Source of the DNA: CAYWFU01 sp964457585
GTDB taxonomy: Bacteria; JACRDZ01
DNA: 17,105 bases
NCBI GenBank assembly: GCA_964457585.1
Contig: CAYWFU010000069.1
Span: 1 to 17,105, forward strand
Direction: 5' to 3'
Below are positions 8,901 to 15,337 of this stretch, piece by piece (the first letter of the stretch is position 1; each line of letters opens with the position of its first letter). Under the pieces are notes generated by a model. It saw only the letters and a list, made by a program, of their open reading frames with translations. It had not been told where the DNA came from and ran no database searches. The position numbers were made by a program, and so were the translations under genes.

Positions 8901-9623
8901 ATTACCTTTTGCAATCTCATTAGCTTGATCTTTGATATATATAAGAAAATTAACCATTTTTTTAAGTGAAACAGAAAGTTTTCCGATTTCATCATCAGTT
9001 TGAAACTTTTCAATTTTTGGAAAATCACCCATGCTTATAGAATCTGCAGTTGAGGAAAAAATATTAAGAGGGATAATGATTGTTTTTTTTATGAGTAACC
9101 TGTAAATCAAAATACTGACTACAAGAAAAATTAAAGCAATAGAAATAAGCATTATTATAGTATTTATAACTTCTTTATTTGTTTCTTTTAAATCTAATGC
9201 AAAATAAAATTTACCAAGTTCTGAATTTTCTGAATTTAAATTACCTTCAATCTGTATAGCCTCTAGATTTTTAGGGATACTAATTTTTTTACCTTCAAGT
9301 TCCGGTGATGTACCGGCAATATATTTATTTTCATTATCAACTATATAAAGATAAATCAGATCGTTATTAGATTTTTTAATAATATTAATATTTGATTGAA
9401 GATTTTGAAAATCGAAAGTTTCTATTAGATATGTATTACTTTGTATTGTTTTTATTAAAGATTCTGCTTTATTTTTTTTATTTTCATTTAAATGATTTGA
9501 TAGATCAGAGATAAGATAAATAGACACTATTAATAATGAAAAAAGAAGAATAATACTAAAAGGTAACATTATTTTATAATAAATACTCATATTTAGTATT
9601 TTAGATTTGGTTTTTTTGATCAT
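5985..9623 (-). CDS. Hybrid sensor histidine kinase with GAF domain and three receivers
   Basis: 1212 residues. Order: TM1 ~18-39; periplasmic Cache-like sensor ~40-150 (YLYIVDNENKYIAGTS); TM2 ~154-176; HAMP ~177-230 with a second HAMP-like stretch to ~280; GAF ~288-432; coiled-coil signalling helix ~433-533; HisKA with phospho-acceptor H544 (NMSHELRTPLN); HATPase ~650-772 (N664 region, DTGIGIP 704-710, GGTGLGLA 733-740). REC1 ~823-940 has D873 and K922. REC2 ~945-1065 is degenerate. REC3 ~1092-1212 has D1098-D1100, D1143 and K1195. It should autophosphorylate on H544 and pass phosphate to REC1 or REC3, and possibly to the downstream GGDEF regulator. The start is supported by AGGAG 7 bp upstream and a sigma70-like promoter. 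No Hpt domain is present, so any onward relay needs a separate partner. Confidence 0.95.
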   Translation of the reverse strand: MIKKTKSKILNMSIYYKIMLPFSIILLFSLLIVSIYLISDLSNHLNENKKNKAESLIKTIQSNTYLIETFDFQNLQSNINIIKKSNNDLIYLYIVDNENKYIAGTSPELEGKKISIPKNLEAIQIEGNLNSENSELGKFYFALDLKETNKEVINTIIMLISIALIFLVVSILIYRLLIKKTIIIPLNIFSSTADSISMGDFPKIEKFQTDDEIGKLSVSLKKMVNFLIYIKDQANEIAKGNYNVDISPRSENDILGKALYSMKENLITTKEKSDNQDWIKSGLAELNNLLRGEQEILTLAQNIIKFLCHYLNAQIGAIYMVQENNTLHMVGSYAYTKRKDISNEFKFGEGLVGQSALEKSSILISDVPPDYIKIQSGLGEKNPSYIIVVPFVYENEVKGVIEIGSLYEFTNLKIEYLKQITENIAIGLNTAESRIKTKKLLEETQKQAHELQEQQEELRQVNEELEGQTIALKKSEAMLQEQQEELRQTNEELEEQAKLLEKQKDYIKAENAELEKAEKILEQKAEELKTSSKYKSQFLANMSHELRTPLNSMLLLSSLLVKNKEGNLTDKQKEYAKSINHAGTDLLNLINDILDLSKIEAGKMELNIETINIDNFISNISRSFKQVIQEKGLEFNITKSKNLPENINTDRQRIEQIIKNLLSNSMKFTAKGEIKVELYIPDKSEGSIKEGLKAEDCIAIKVSDTGIGIPEDKQKELFHAFKQVDGSTSRKFGGTGLGLAISKDFSHLLGGEITIKSEVNKGSIFTVYLPMSSENKGKFEVKVNLQEAKTEEILDKKNDKKIPQNFNLTDIRDDRRNISKDDKTILIIEDDPNFAKILFEFAQEKGFKGLIADDGESGLVLADQYNPKAIVLDIKLPRMDGWAVMEKIKNNPKTCDIPVHFISAFDKKNEALQKGAIGFLTKPVSIENLENIFSKIENIISKNIKNILIIEKNEKIKENISSMLINRPNIVIKTLDASNDVIKNIKSESCDCLIIGLDNADASYFEFIESIKKDKSIQDIPIIIYASRELTEDEDNKLHKYTESIIIKGSKSSERLLDEINLFLHKVDDGSSEKRKKMIKMLENEESVLKNKKVMIVDDDMRNVFALSSILEDRGMIISIARNGKEALDCIEKNQDIDIVLMDIMMPEMDGYQATEEIRKQNQFKNLPIIALTAKAMAGDRKKCIDAGASDYLSKPIDMDKLLSLLKVWLYK
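8136..8273 (-). repeat. 28-residue internal duplication in the kinase signalling helix
   Basis: The segments LQEQQEELRQVNEELEGQ (residues 451-468) and LQEQQEELRQTNEELEEQ (479-496) are nearly identical and offset by exactly 28 residues. Four heptads of coiled coil separate the copies, so the helix phase is kept. It lies between GAF and HisKA. Confidence 0.85.
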
Positions 9624-9645
9624 TATATTCTCCTGACTTGCATAA

Positions 9646-9674
9646 ATAATATGATATTTTTTTGGAAATTACAA
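9646..9674 (-). promoter_or_regulatory. Sigma70-like promoter for the hybrid kinase operon
   Basis: On the minus strand TTGTAA (9674-9669) is followed by a 17-bp spacer and TATTAT (9651-9646). The predicted transcript starts about 15-20 bp before the kinase ATG, leaving room for AGGAG. It is a weaker match than the promoter at 2032 but has ideal spacing in the right place. Confidence 0.5.
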
Positions 9675-9755
9675 TTTTAGGAGAAAAAATAGTGATGGGG
9701 ATTTTATCTGAATGTGTCAAAAATAAGGGGTTATTTTATATGATAGTAGTAAAAA

Positions 9756-9812
9756 TTGTAGTTGCTCAATTCATTGAGCATAAAAAAAGCTTGATAAATC
9801 AAGCAACTACAA
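9756..9812. repeat. Three-way-junction palindrome
   Basis: Outer arms TTGTAGTTGC (9756-9765) and GCAACTACAA (9803-9812) enclose two perfect 7-bp hairpins: TGCTCAA/TTGAGCA (9763-9780) and GCTTGAT/ATCAAGC (9789-9804). The symmetry suggests a small dispersed element. One of its hairpins also serves as the terminator of the adjacent operon. Confidence 0.8.
9782..9804 (-). terminator. Intrinsic terminator of the cyclase-TPR-barrel operon
   Basis: On the minus strand, 13 bp after the barrel stop codon, GCTTGAT-TT-ATCAAGC is followed directly by a run of seven T. This is a compact hairpin plus U-tract. The stem is short and AT-rich, but position and polarity fit termination of the upstream three-gene operon. 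Confidence 0.65.
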
Positions 9813-9817
9813 AATAA

Positions 9818-10558
9818 TTAAAATCCAACACTTAAAGCTGCTCCATAACTTGTAATTTCACCTAAATTTGCTTCAACTGTTAAAGCAAGAAGAGGCAGTG
9901 GACTGATTTTAACTCCAGCAAACATTCTTGAAGTGGTTGCTTTTTCATCTTTTAATGCTGCTTTTAGAAGATCATTTTTAATTTTTAAATTAGCCTGATC
10001 CATAGCTATTCCGCCATAAGGGGTTACAATTGGGAATCCTTTGCTTATAGATGCATTGACTGTCATAACATTTAAATCAAAATCTTTTGACCCTGATACC
10101 TGACTATAATCTACAGCTACAGCAACAGAAGGTGTTACAGCTGTACCTTCTAAAATACTATATTTGATATTTGCACCCATAATTTTAATATCTGTACCTG
10201 GAATTGGGACACCTCTTACTCCAAGATCAATATTCAAAGGCAATCCTTTTTTTGCATAAACCATAGGTACAGGCAATACACTTGGGGCATCTGTTGTTCC
10301 GGAAAAAATGTCATCCCATACATCTTTACTTTTTACCGGACTTGCATGAACCTGAACACCAACATCAAATCCTGTTAATCCCAATGGTTTAGCAGGCTGA
10401 TATTGTCTGTAGGCAAGAGCTCCGCCCAATTCTTTTGTAAATTTTTTTAAATTATCCTGTCCCAATGTACTTGGAATTACAAGATCTGCCGCAAAACTTT
10501 CAATACAAATTCCCAATAGAATTATCACCATAAAACACATAAAAACTTTTTTATTCAT
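9818..10558 (-). CDS. Predicted outer-membrane beta-barrel protein
   Basis: 246 residues. A signal peptide with hydrophobic core FMVIILLGICI ends at about SFA/ADL (residue ~23). The mature chain has many alternating-hydrophobicity strands (for example GFDVGVQVHASP, LNIDLGVRGVP, MFAGVKISPLPLLALTVEANLG) and ends in SYGAALSVGF. A terminal Phe with alternating residues is the usual sorting signal for outer-membrane barrels. I do not recognise the exact family; length and pattern suit an 8- to 12-strand barrel of unknown function. It is the last gene of a three-gene operon, 17 bp after the TPR lipoprotein gene, with a strong GGGGAGG site, and is followed by an intrinsic terminator. It is probably the outer-membrane partner of the lipoprotein upstream, which is inferred from operon order only. 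Confidence 0.7.
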   Translation of the reverse strand: MNKKVFMCFMVIILLGICIESFAADLVIPSTLGQDNLKKFTKELGGALAYRQYQPAKPLGLTGFDVGVQVHASPVKSKDVWDDIFSGTTDAPSVLPVPMVYAKKGLPLNIDLGVRGVPIPGTDIKIMGANIKYSILEGTAVTPSVAVAVDYSQVSGSKDFDLNVMTVNASISKGFPIVTPYGGIAMDQANLKIKNDLLKAALKDEKATTSRMFAGVKISPLPLLALTVEANLGEITSYGAALSVGF

Positions 10559-10575
10559 ACTTTTTCCTCCCCTAT

Positions 10576-12033
10576 TTATTTTATAACTTCAGATTTTTTT
10601 ATTTTCCATTCTTCACTGCTATCTTTAATAAAATCCCACTGCATTTTAAAGCTTAATTTTGATTCTCTGTTATCAAAATTATTTATAAGACTCATATCCT
10701 GAACTATATTAACAACTGCAGAATTTTTATCTTCAATATTAATTTGTATATCTCTAAAATTGACAATAATTTTTTTATAATCCTTAAAAACTTTCTTTGC
10801 TCCATTAAGCTCGTTTTCAGGAATAGAGTACCAGTTTTTTGTATAAAGCTTGATATCTTTTGTTTCCATAGCAAGTTTATGATTTTCTATTACATCTAAG
10901 ATTTCCTGATGAGCTTGTTTTTTTTCTTCTGTTAATCTATTTTCCAGTTCTCTTTTTTTATCTAACTCTTTTTGCTCATGTTCCTGTTTTTTACGTTCTT
11001 CTTCTAATAATTTTAATTTTGCTTCTTTAATTCGGCGTTCTTCTTCCATTAATTTTTCCTGCTCTAATTTTTCTCTTTCTTCTTTTCTTTTACGCTCAGC
11101 TTCTTCCAGTTTTTTCTTTCTCTCTTCTTTTTCAAGTTGTTCAGAAGCTTTTTTCTTTGCATTTTCACGTCTTGATAAAATTTCCTGTCTTCTTTTTTCT
11201 ACCTGAGCACGAAGTTCACTATCCGGGAATTTTAAAATAAAGCTTTCAAAAGTTTTCAGAGCTTCATTTTCATCATCCAATTTATCCATATAAATATTCC
11301 CAATAGCAAGATAGGAATCATCTACAAAAGGACTTGAAGAATATTGTTTTAAAATAAGCTGAAATACCTTTATCGCTTCTTCATATTCTTCCATCTGTGT
11401 ATAATAAACATTTCCCATCTCCCATAATACTTTATCAAGAATTTTACTTTGCGGATAATTTTCTATTACTTTTCTGTATTCAATAATTGCCTCATCATAT
11501 TTTCGATCCATATTTATTGCTTTTGCAATATTTAGCTGTGCAATATCATTTTGTGAATATTGCGGATAATTATTAATCAATAATTCAAATGTTTTACTTG
11601 CACGTGAATATAGTTTTAAATTTTCCAGATAAATAAGACCAACCATATATTGCGCATCCGGTGAAAGGTTGTCTTTTGGATTTTCTGAAACTAGAGTTTG
11701 AAATTCTTCAAGAGCCTGACTATACTTTTTTTCCTGATAAAATTTTTGGCCGGAAGCAAATATCTCTGATGTTGGTCTTTTTTTAACTTCAATTTCTGCT
11801 TCTTTTTTAGGTTCTTCCTTAATTTCACGAGAAATAGATGATGGAGAGGCTTCCTTCAATTTTTCTGTTTTTTTTGTTTCAGGAGAAGTAACAGATTTTT
11901 CTTTTCGCTCAACTTTTTCTGTTTTAAGAGTAATAGTAACTTTTTCTTCCTGTTCTTCTTTTTTCTTGCCGCAACTTGTTATAAACAAAATAGTGATAAT
12001 CACAATTAGAAATAATTTATATTTTTTTTTCAT
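10576..12033 (-). CDS. TPR lipoprotein with long charged coiled coil and NTF2-like C-terminal domain
   Basis: 485 residues. The lipobox LFITSC places the lipidated Cys at residue 21, so the protein is anchored to a membrane after signal peptidase II cleavage. A Lys/Glu-rich linker (22-88) follows. Tetratricopeptide repeats occupy ~90-285 (YQEKKYSQALEEFQTLV, YSRASKTFELLINNYPQ, YDEAIIEYRKVIENYPQ, YEEAIKVFQLILKQY, ENEALKTFESFILKFP), a layout like YbgF/CpoB or BamD-type repeats. A highly charged helix spans ~286-385. The C-terminal ~390-485 (HQEILDVIENHKLAMETKDIKLYTKNWY, then beta strands ending in QWDFIKDSSEEWKIKKSEV) resembles an NTF2/SnoaL-like fold. The start overlaps the cyclase stop by 4 bp, implying coupled translation. 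Likely an envelope scaffold; specific role unknown. Confidence 0.85.
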   Translation of the reverse strand: MKKKYKLFLIVIITILFITSCGKKKEEQEEKVTITLKTEKVERKEKSVTSPETKKTEKLKEASPSSISREIKEEPKKEAEIEVKKRPTSEIFASGQKFYQEKKYSQALEEFQTLVSENPKDNLSPDAQYMVGLIYLENLKLYSRASKTFELLINNYPQYSQNDIAQLNIAKAINMDRKYDEAIIEYRKVIENYPQSKILDKVLWEMGNVYYTQMEEYEEAIKVFQLILKQYSSSPFVDDSYLAIGNIYMDKLDDENEALKTFESFILKFPDSELRAQVEKRRQEILSRRENAKKKASEQLEKEERKKKLEEAERKRKEEREKLEQEKLMEEERRIKEAKLKLLEEERKKQEHEQKELDKKRELENRLTEEKKQAHQEILDVIENHKLAMETKDIKLYTKNWYSIPENELNGAKKVFKDYKKIIVNFRDIQINIEDKNSAVVNIVQDMSLINNFDNRESKLSFKMQWDFIKDSSEEWKIKKSEVIK

Positions 12034-13523
12034 AAATTTACACCTGCGCTTATTCCTTTAACTTCATAGACAGTTACAGGTTTTGATTTACCCTTTACAG
12101 TAATCGGATCAAGTTTTTTTGCTTCAATAGATTCATATACTTCAAAATATGTAGCTTCACTAATTAAAATTTGTCCGCCGCTGCATACACCGCAAAGCCT
12201 GCTGGCCAGATTTACATTATCACCTAAAACAGTATATTCCATTCTTTTTTCTGATCCCATATTACCTGCGACTACTTCACCTGTGTTAATACCTATCCCC
12301 ATACTTATCGGCGCTTTTCCGCGTTTTTTGAAAATTTCATTTAATTTACTCAATTCCCTTTGCATTTCAACAGCTGTAATTACTGCTTTCAATGCATCAT
12401 TGGGACCTGTAATTGGAGCGCCGAATTCAGCCATCATTGCATCTCCAATATATTTGTCTAACGTACCTTCATATTTAAACACAATATCAACCATTGAGCT
12501 GAAATATTCATTTAATAACGCAATAATTTCATGCGGTTCCATTTTTTCTGACATTGGGGTAAATCCGCGTATATCAGAAAAAAGTACTGTAACCTTTTTT
12601 TTCTCACCCCCGGTAGGAATATTTTCTTCCAGAATTCTATTCACTACCTGAGGAGAAACATATTTACTGAAGGTGCTTTTAATTTTATCTCTCTCCTCGC
12701 GCAGTTTTTCTCTTTCGAGAAGCCCTTTTGTCATAAAGTTAAACGTCTGCGCAAGCAAGCCAAGTTCATCATGCGATTTAACATTAACTTCATGAGAAAA
12801 ATCCCCTTTTTCTACTTTTTGCATTGCATCAGCTAATAAATTTATAGGTTTTGTTATCATTGTGGAAATAAACACGGATACAAAGATACCTATAATAATA
12901 ATCATAATTGTGTTATAAATACCGTCTTTCCATTTTTGTAATATTTTATCATTAATTTCCTTAAAAGAAAAGCATATCTCCATTGTTCCAATATATTTCT
13001 CTTCCGGTTCTAAATTAATTGTTATTGGATATATATCTCCCAAGGATTTTAATGTTTTTAAATCTTTACTTTCAGTTTTTTTTAAAATTTTATTTTTTAT
13101 ATCCTGTTTTAAATCTTCTAATATATTTCCATTTTTATTATCTTTAAGCAAATTATTTACAAGAGATTTATTTATTTCCGCAACAGGCATATTCCCATTT
13201 TTATCAACAACAATAATATATAAAATATTTTTATCCAATTGATCTATTTCCGAAGGATTTTTTAATTGATATACTAATTCAGTAAATTGCTGTGCCTGTT
13301 CCCAATTGATTTCTTCACCCAGACTTTGCGGGGATTTGGCAAGCGCCATAGCGCCTGCACTGCGTGCGATTTTTCTTGCCCGCTCTTTTATCTCAGATTT
13401 TAAAATGGTAGCCTGCTGTTTGCTTGAAAAGTAAGTTGAAGGCAGCATAGTTATCAAAACTACTAAAATAATCAATGTGATTAATTTAGTTTTTAATTTA
13501 ATAAATGTTGTTTTTTTTGACAC
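12030..13523 (-). CDS. Membrane-bound class III adenylate/guanylate cyclase with HAMP domain
   Basis: 497 residues starting at GTG (AAAGGA upstream). TM1 ~13-30; periplasmic sensor ~31-200 with Cache-like LYIIVVDKNGNMPV; TM2 ~203-222; HAMP ~223-275; linker helix; class III cyclase domain ~308-490. Metal-binding aspartates are D317 (FSDIRGF) and D361 (YIGDAMMAEFG). Transition-state residues are N438 and R442 (NVNLASRL). Base-selecting positions are K357 and T431 (EYTVLGD), a Lys/Thr pair typical of class IIIb adenylate cyclases, so cAMP is the likelier product than cGMP. All catalytic residues seem present, so the enzyme should be active as a dimer under control of the periplasmic signal. It heads an operon with the TPR lipoprotein (4-bp overlap) and the outer-membrane barrel. 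Confidence 0.93.
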   Translation of the reverse strand: MSKKTTFIKLKTKLITLIILVVLITMLPSTYFSSKQQATILKSEIKERARKIARSAGAMALAKSPQSLGEEINWEQAQQFTELVYQLKNPSEIDQLDKNILYIIVVDKNGNMPVAEINKSLVNNLLKDNKNGNILEDLKQDIKNKILKKTESKDLKTLKSLGDIYPITINLEPEEKYIGTMEICFSFKEINDKILQKWKDGIYNTIMIIIIGIFVSVFISTMITKPINLLADAMQKVEKGDFSHEVNVKSHDELGLLAQTFNFMTKGLLEREKLREERDKIKSTFSKYVSPQVVNRILEENIPTGGEKKKVTVLFSDIRGFTPMSEKMEPHEIIALLNEYFSSMVDIVFKYEGTLDKYIGDAMMAEFGAPITGPNDALKAVITAVEMQRELSKLNEIFKKRGKAPISMGIGINTGEVVAGNMGSEKRMEYTVLGDNVNLASRLCGVCSGGQILISEATYFEVYESIEAKKLDPITVKGKSKPVTVYEVKGISAGVNL

Positions 13524-13557
13524 TATTTTTTATCCTTTAGAAAAATATGGTAATGTC

Positions 13558-13689
13558 AAAAATTAACCACAGAGAACACAGAGAAGCTTTTAAATAGTAA
13601 TGAGTTAGAAAAACCTAACCACAGAGGTCACAGAGGGTTTTAAAATTTAAAAATAATTTTTTTATCAGTGTTCTCTGTGGTTAATTTTT
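13558..13689. mobile_element. 132-bp element with 22-bp perfect terminal inverted repeats (CCACAGAG family)
   Basis: The segments 13558-13579 and 13668-13689 are perfect 22-bp inverted copies built around ACCACAGAGAACAC. Between them is another direct copy of the motif (ACCACAGAGGTCACAGAG, 13617-13634). The unit shows an approximate 9-bp period (CACAGAGAA). No coding sequence is present. It lies between the divergently placed ends of the cyclase start and the GxxExxY remnant, and looks like a MITE or simple dispersed repeat. Confidence 0.7.
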
Positions 13690-13705
13690 TATCTCTTTCA
13701 TGTCC

Positions 13706-13897
13706 TCAAATTATTAATCTTTTTATACCATTTCTTAGCATTTCCACATTAAAATTAATTAACAATCCAACTCTTTTATCCATTGCTCTTAAATAAGTCA
13801 AGACTTGTGCTTCATAGCCACTTTCTAATAATCCGGGACATAATGTTAAATGAACTTTTATTGCACAAGATATTATTCGATTAGTTATATCTTTCAA
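13706..13897 (-). pseudogene. GxxExxY protein (PD-(D/E)XK-like) remnant with in-frame internal deletion
   Basis: 63 codons from a TTG start. The first part (DITNRIISCAIKVHLTLCPGLLESGYE) matches the N-terminus of the GxxExxY family (TIGR04256/PF13366), including the motif itself as GLLESGY. The second part (AQVLTYLRAMDKRVGLLINFNVEMLRNGIKRLI) matches the family's C-terminus. Family members are about 120 residues long; here roughly 55-60 central residues are gone, including the D...ExK nuclease-like core. The junction is in frame. No good ribosome site or ATG is seen; upstream the frame runs into a CCACAGAG repeat. This is most likely a decayed or minimised copy with no catalytic activity. It could be expressed as a short peptide, but nothing supports that. 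Confidence 0.75.
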
Positions 13898-13911
13898 AGG
13901 GAATTCTTTTT

Positions 13912-13949
13912 GAGAACACAGAGAAATTTTAATTTTTCTCTGTGTTCTC
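13912..13949. repeat. 15-bp perfect hairpin made of CCACAGAG-family repeats, 3' of glgC
   Basis: GAGAACACAGAGAAA (13912-13926) and its exact complement (13935-13949) flank an 8-nt AT loop. The hairpin lies about 26 bp beyond the glgC stop codon. On the minus strand the stem is followed by A residues, not T, so it is not a standard intrinsic terminator for glgC, though it could protect the 3' end. A further repeat unit (CTCTGTGGTT) extends the right side. Confidence 0.75.
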
Positions 13950-13974
13950 TGTGGTTCGTTTTTATCTCATTTTT

Positions 13975-15195
13975 TCAAAGCTTTTCGTATCTGGGAATAA
14001 CCACAATACCAGAATCCGTAACTCTATATTTTTGTGCATCTTCTTCTAGATTATAACCAATAACTGTATTTGGGGGAATTTTTACGCCTTTATCAATAAT
14101 AGCTTTTCGTATTTTTGTATATCTGCCGACTTCCACTCCTTCCATAAGGACAGAATCGCTGATTTCAGCAAAACTATTAATTCTAACGTTGTTTGAAAGT
14201 ATGGATCTCTCAACTTTTCCTCCGCTTATAATACATCCGCCGGAAACAATAGAATCAAGCGCAATTCCGCGCCGTCCACCCGCAGACGGTTCCTGAGCAA
14301 ACACAAATTTAACAGGTGGAAATTGAGCCTGGTAAGTATGCAAAGGCCAATCATTGTCATATAAATTGCACTGCGGGTCTACAGCAATCAAATCCATATT
14401 CGCTTCCCAATATGCATCAATTGTCCCTACATCTCTCCAGTATTTGGCTTTCTTTTTGTTTTCATCTTTAAAATTATATGCAAAAATTCTTTTTTTATCT
14501 CTTACTAATTTAGGAATAATGTCTTTTCCAAAATCATGATGTGTATCAATCCCTGAATCTTCTTCCAATACTTTAAAAAGTATATTTGTATTAAAAATAT
14601 AAATCCCCATTGACATAAAACAATCACTGGGACTAAATGGTAATCCTTTGCATTTAATCGGTTTTTCTTCAAAATTTGTAACACTGGAATCTTCATTTAT
14701 TTCAAGAACTCCAAATTCATTGCATTTTGCAATATCCATTTCAATAGCTGAGACAGTTACTTCAGCCTGTTTAGCAATATGAAAATCCAGCATTTCATGA
14801 TAATTCATTTTATAAATATGATCACCTGACAGTATTATTACATAATCGGGTTCTTCTATTTTTAAAGTATAAATATTTTGATAAACAGCATCCGCAGTAC
14901 CGCGATACCATTCTTCACTAATGCGTTTTTGAGGAGGAATAACTTCTATATATTCATATAAATCATTGCTAAGGATATTCCATCCTAAATTAATATGCCT
15001 TGTTAGAGAAAAGGATTTATATTGAGAAAGGATATAAATTTTACGCAAAGAGGAATTAATACAATTGCTAAGAGTAAAATCAATAATTCTATAAATACCT
15101 CCAAATGGAACAGCAGGTTTGGCTCTATCTCTCGTAAGAGGATACAGACGCTCTCCTTTACCTCCGGCAAGAATTATTACTATAACTTTTTTCAT
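13975..15195 (-). CDS. glgC: Glucose-1-phosphate adenylyltransferase (ADP-glucose pyrophosphorylase)
   Basis: 406 residues, near the usual GlgC length. It converts glucose-1-phosphate and ATP to ADP-glucose, the committed step of bacterial glycogen synthesis. The nucleotide-binding signature LAGGKGERLYPLT (9-21), KPAVPFGGIYRIIDF (26-40), YRGTADAVYQN (~97-107), SGDHIYKM (~123-130), NFEEKP (~173-178), SMGIYIF and YWRDVGTIDAYWEAN are all present. They are followed by a C-terminal left-handed beta-helix (~300-395, SGGCIISGGKVERSIL, GVEVGRYTKI). A GAGGAA ribosome site sits about 10 bp before the ATG. It is divergent from the glycosyltransferase gene, with a shared 142-bp intergenic region. The allosteric class cannot be read from the sequence alone. 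Confidence 0.96.
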   Translation of the reverse strand: MKKVIVIILAGGKGERLYPLTRDRAKPAVPFGGIYRIIDFTLSNCINSSLRKIYILSQYKSFSLTRHINLGWNILSNDLYEYIEVIPPQKRISEEWYRGTADAVYQNIYTLKIEEPDYVIILSGDHIYKMNYHEMLDFHIAKQAEVTVSAIEMDIAKCNEFGVLEINEDSSVTNFEEKPIKCKGLPFSPSDCFMSMGIYIFNTNILFKVLEEDSGIDTHHDFGKDIIPKLVRDKKRIFAYNFKDENKKKAKYWRDVGTIDAYWEANMDLIAVDPQCNLYDNDWPLHTYQAQFPPVKFVFAQEPSAGGRRGIALDSIVSGGCIISGGKVERSILSNNVRINSFAEISDSVLMEGVEVGRYTKIRKAIIDKGVKIPPNTVIGYNLEEDAQKYRVTDSGIVVIPRYEKL

Positions 15196-15225
15196 AGATT
15201 TATATTCCTCGAAAGAATAATAAAT

Positions 15226-15254
15226 ACTATACCACTATATTATAAAAAAATCAA
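15226..15254 (-). promoter_or_regulatory. Sigma70-like promoter for glgC
   Basis: On the minus strand TTGATT (15254-15249), a 17-bp spacer and TATAGT (15231-15226) precede the glgC start by about 30 bp. The boxes are close to consensus with ideal spacing. The region is very AT-rich, so chance matches are possible. Confidence 0.55.
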
Positions 15255-15272
15255 AATTTTTTCACTTTTTTA

Positions 15273-15300
15273 TTTAAACATATCTATTATAAAATATAAT
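15273..15300 (+). promoter_or_regulatory. Possible promoter for the glycosyltransferase gene
   Basis: TTTAAA (15273-15278), 16 bp, then TATAAT (15295-15300) lie upstream of the plus-strand gene. A second TATAAT occurs at 15308-15313 without a good -35 box. Both sit in very AT-rich sequence, so this is a weak call. Confidence 0.3.
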
Positions 15301-15337
15301 TTGATGTTATAATATATTCAATATTCTGGAGATTATT

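Noticed and set aside
12283..12651. 122-codon plus-strand frame
   Set aside because: It lies fully antisense to the cyclase catalytic domain, has no ribosome site and no family resemblance; a shadow frame.
13524..13556. Sigma70 promoter for the cyclase operon (TTGACA on the minus strand near 13555)
   Set aside because: A good -35 box exists, but no acceptable -10 box at 16-18 bp, and there is no room before the GTG start.
13912..13949. Intrinsic terminator of glgC
   Set aside because: The stem is strong, but the strand transcribed from glgC continues with A residues and not a T-run.
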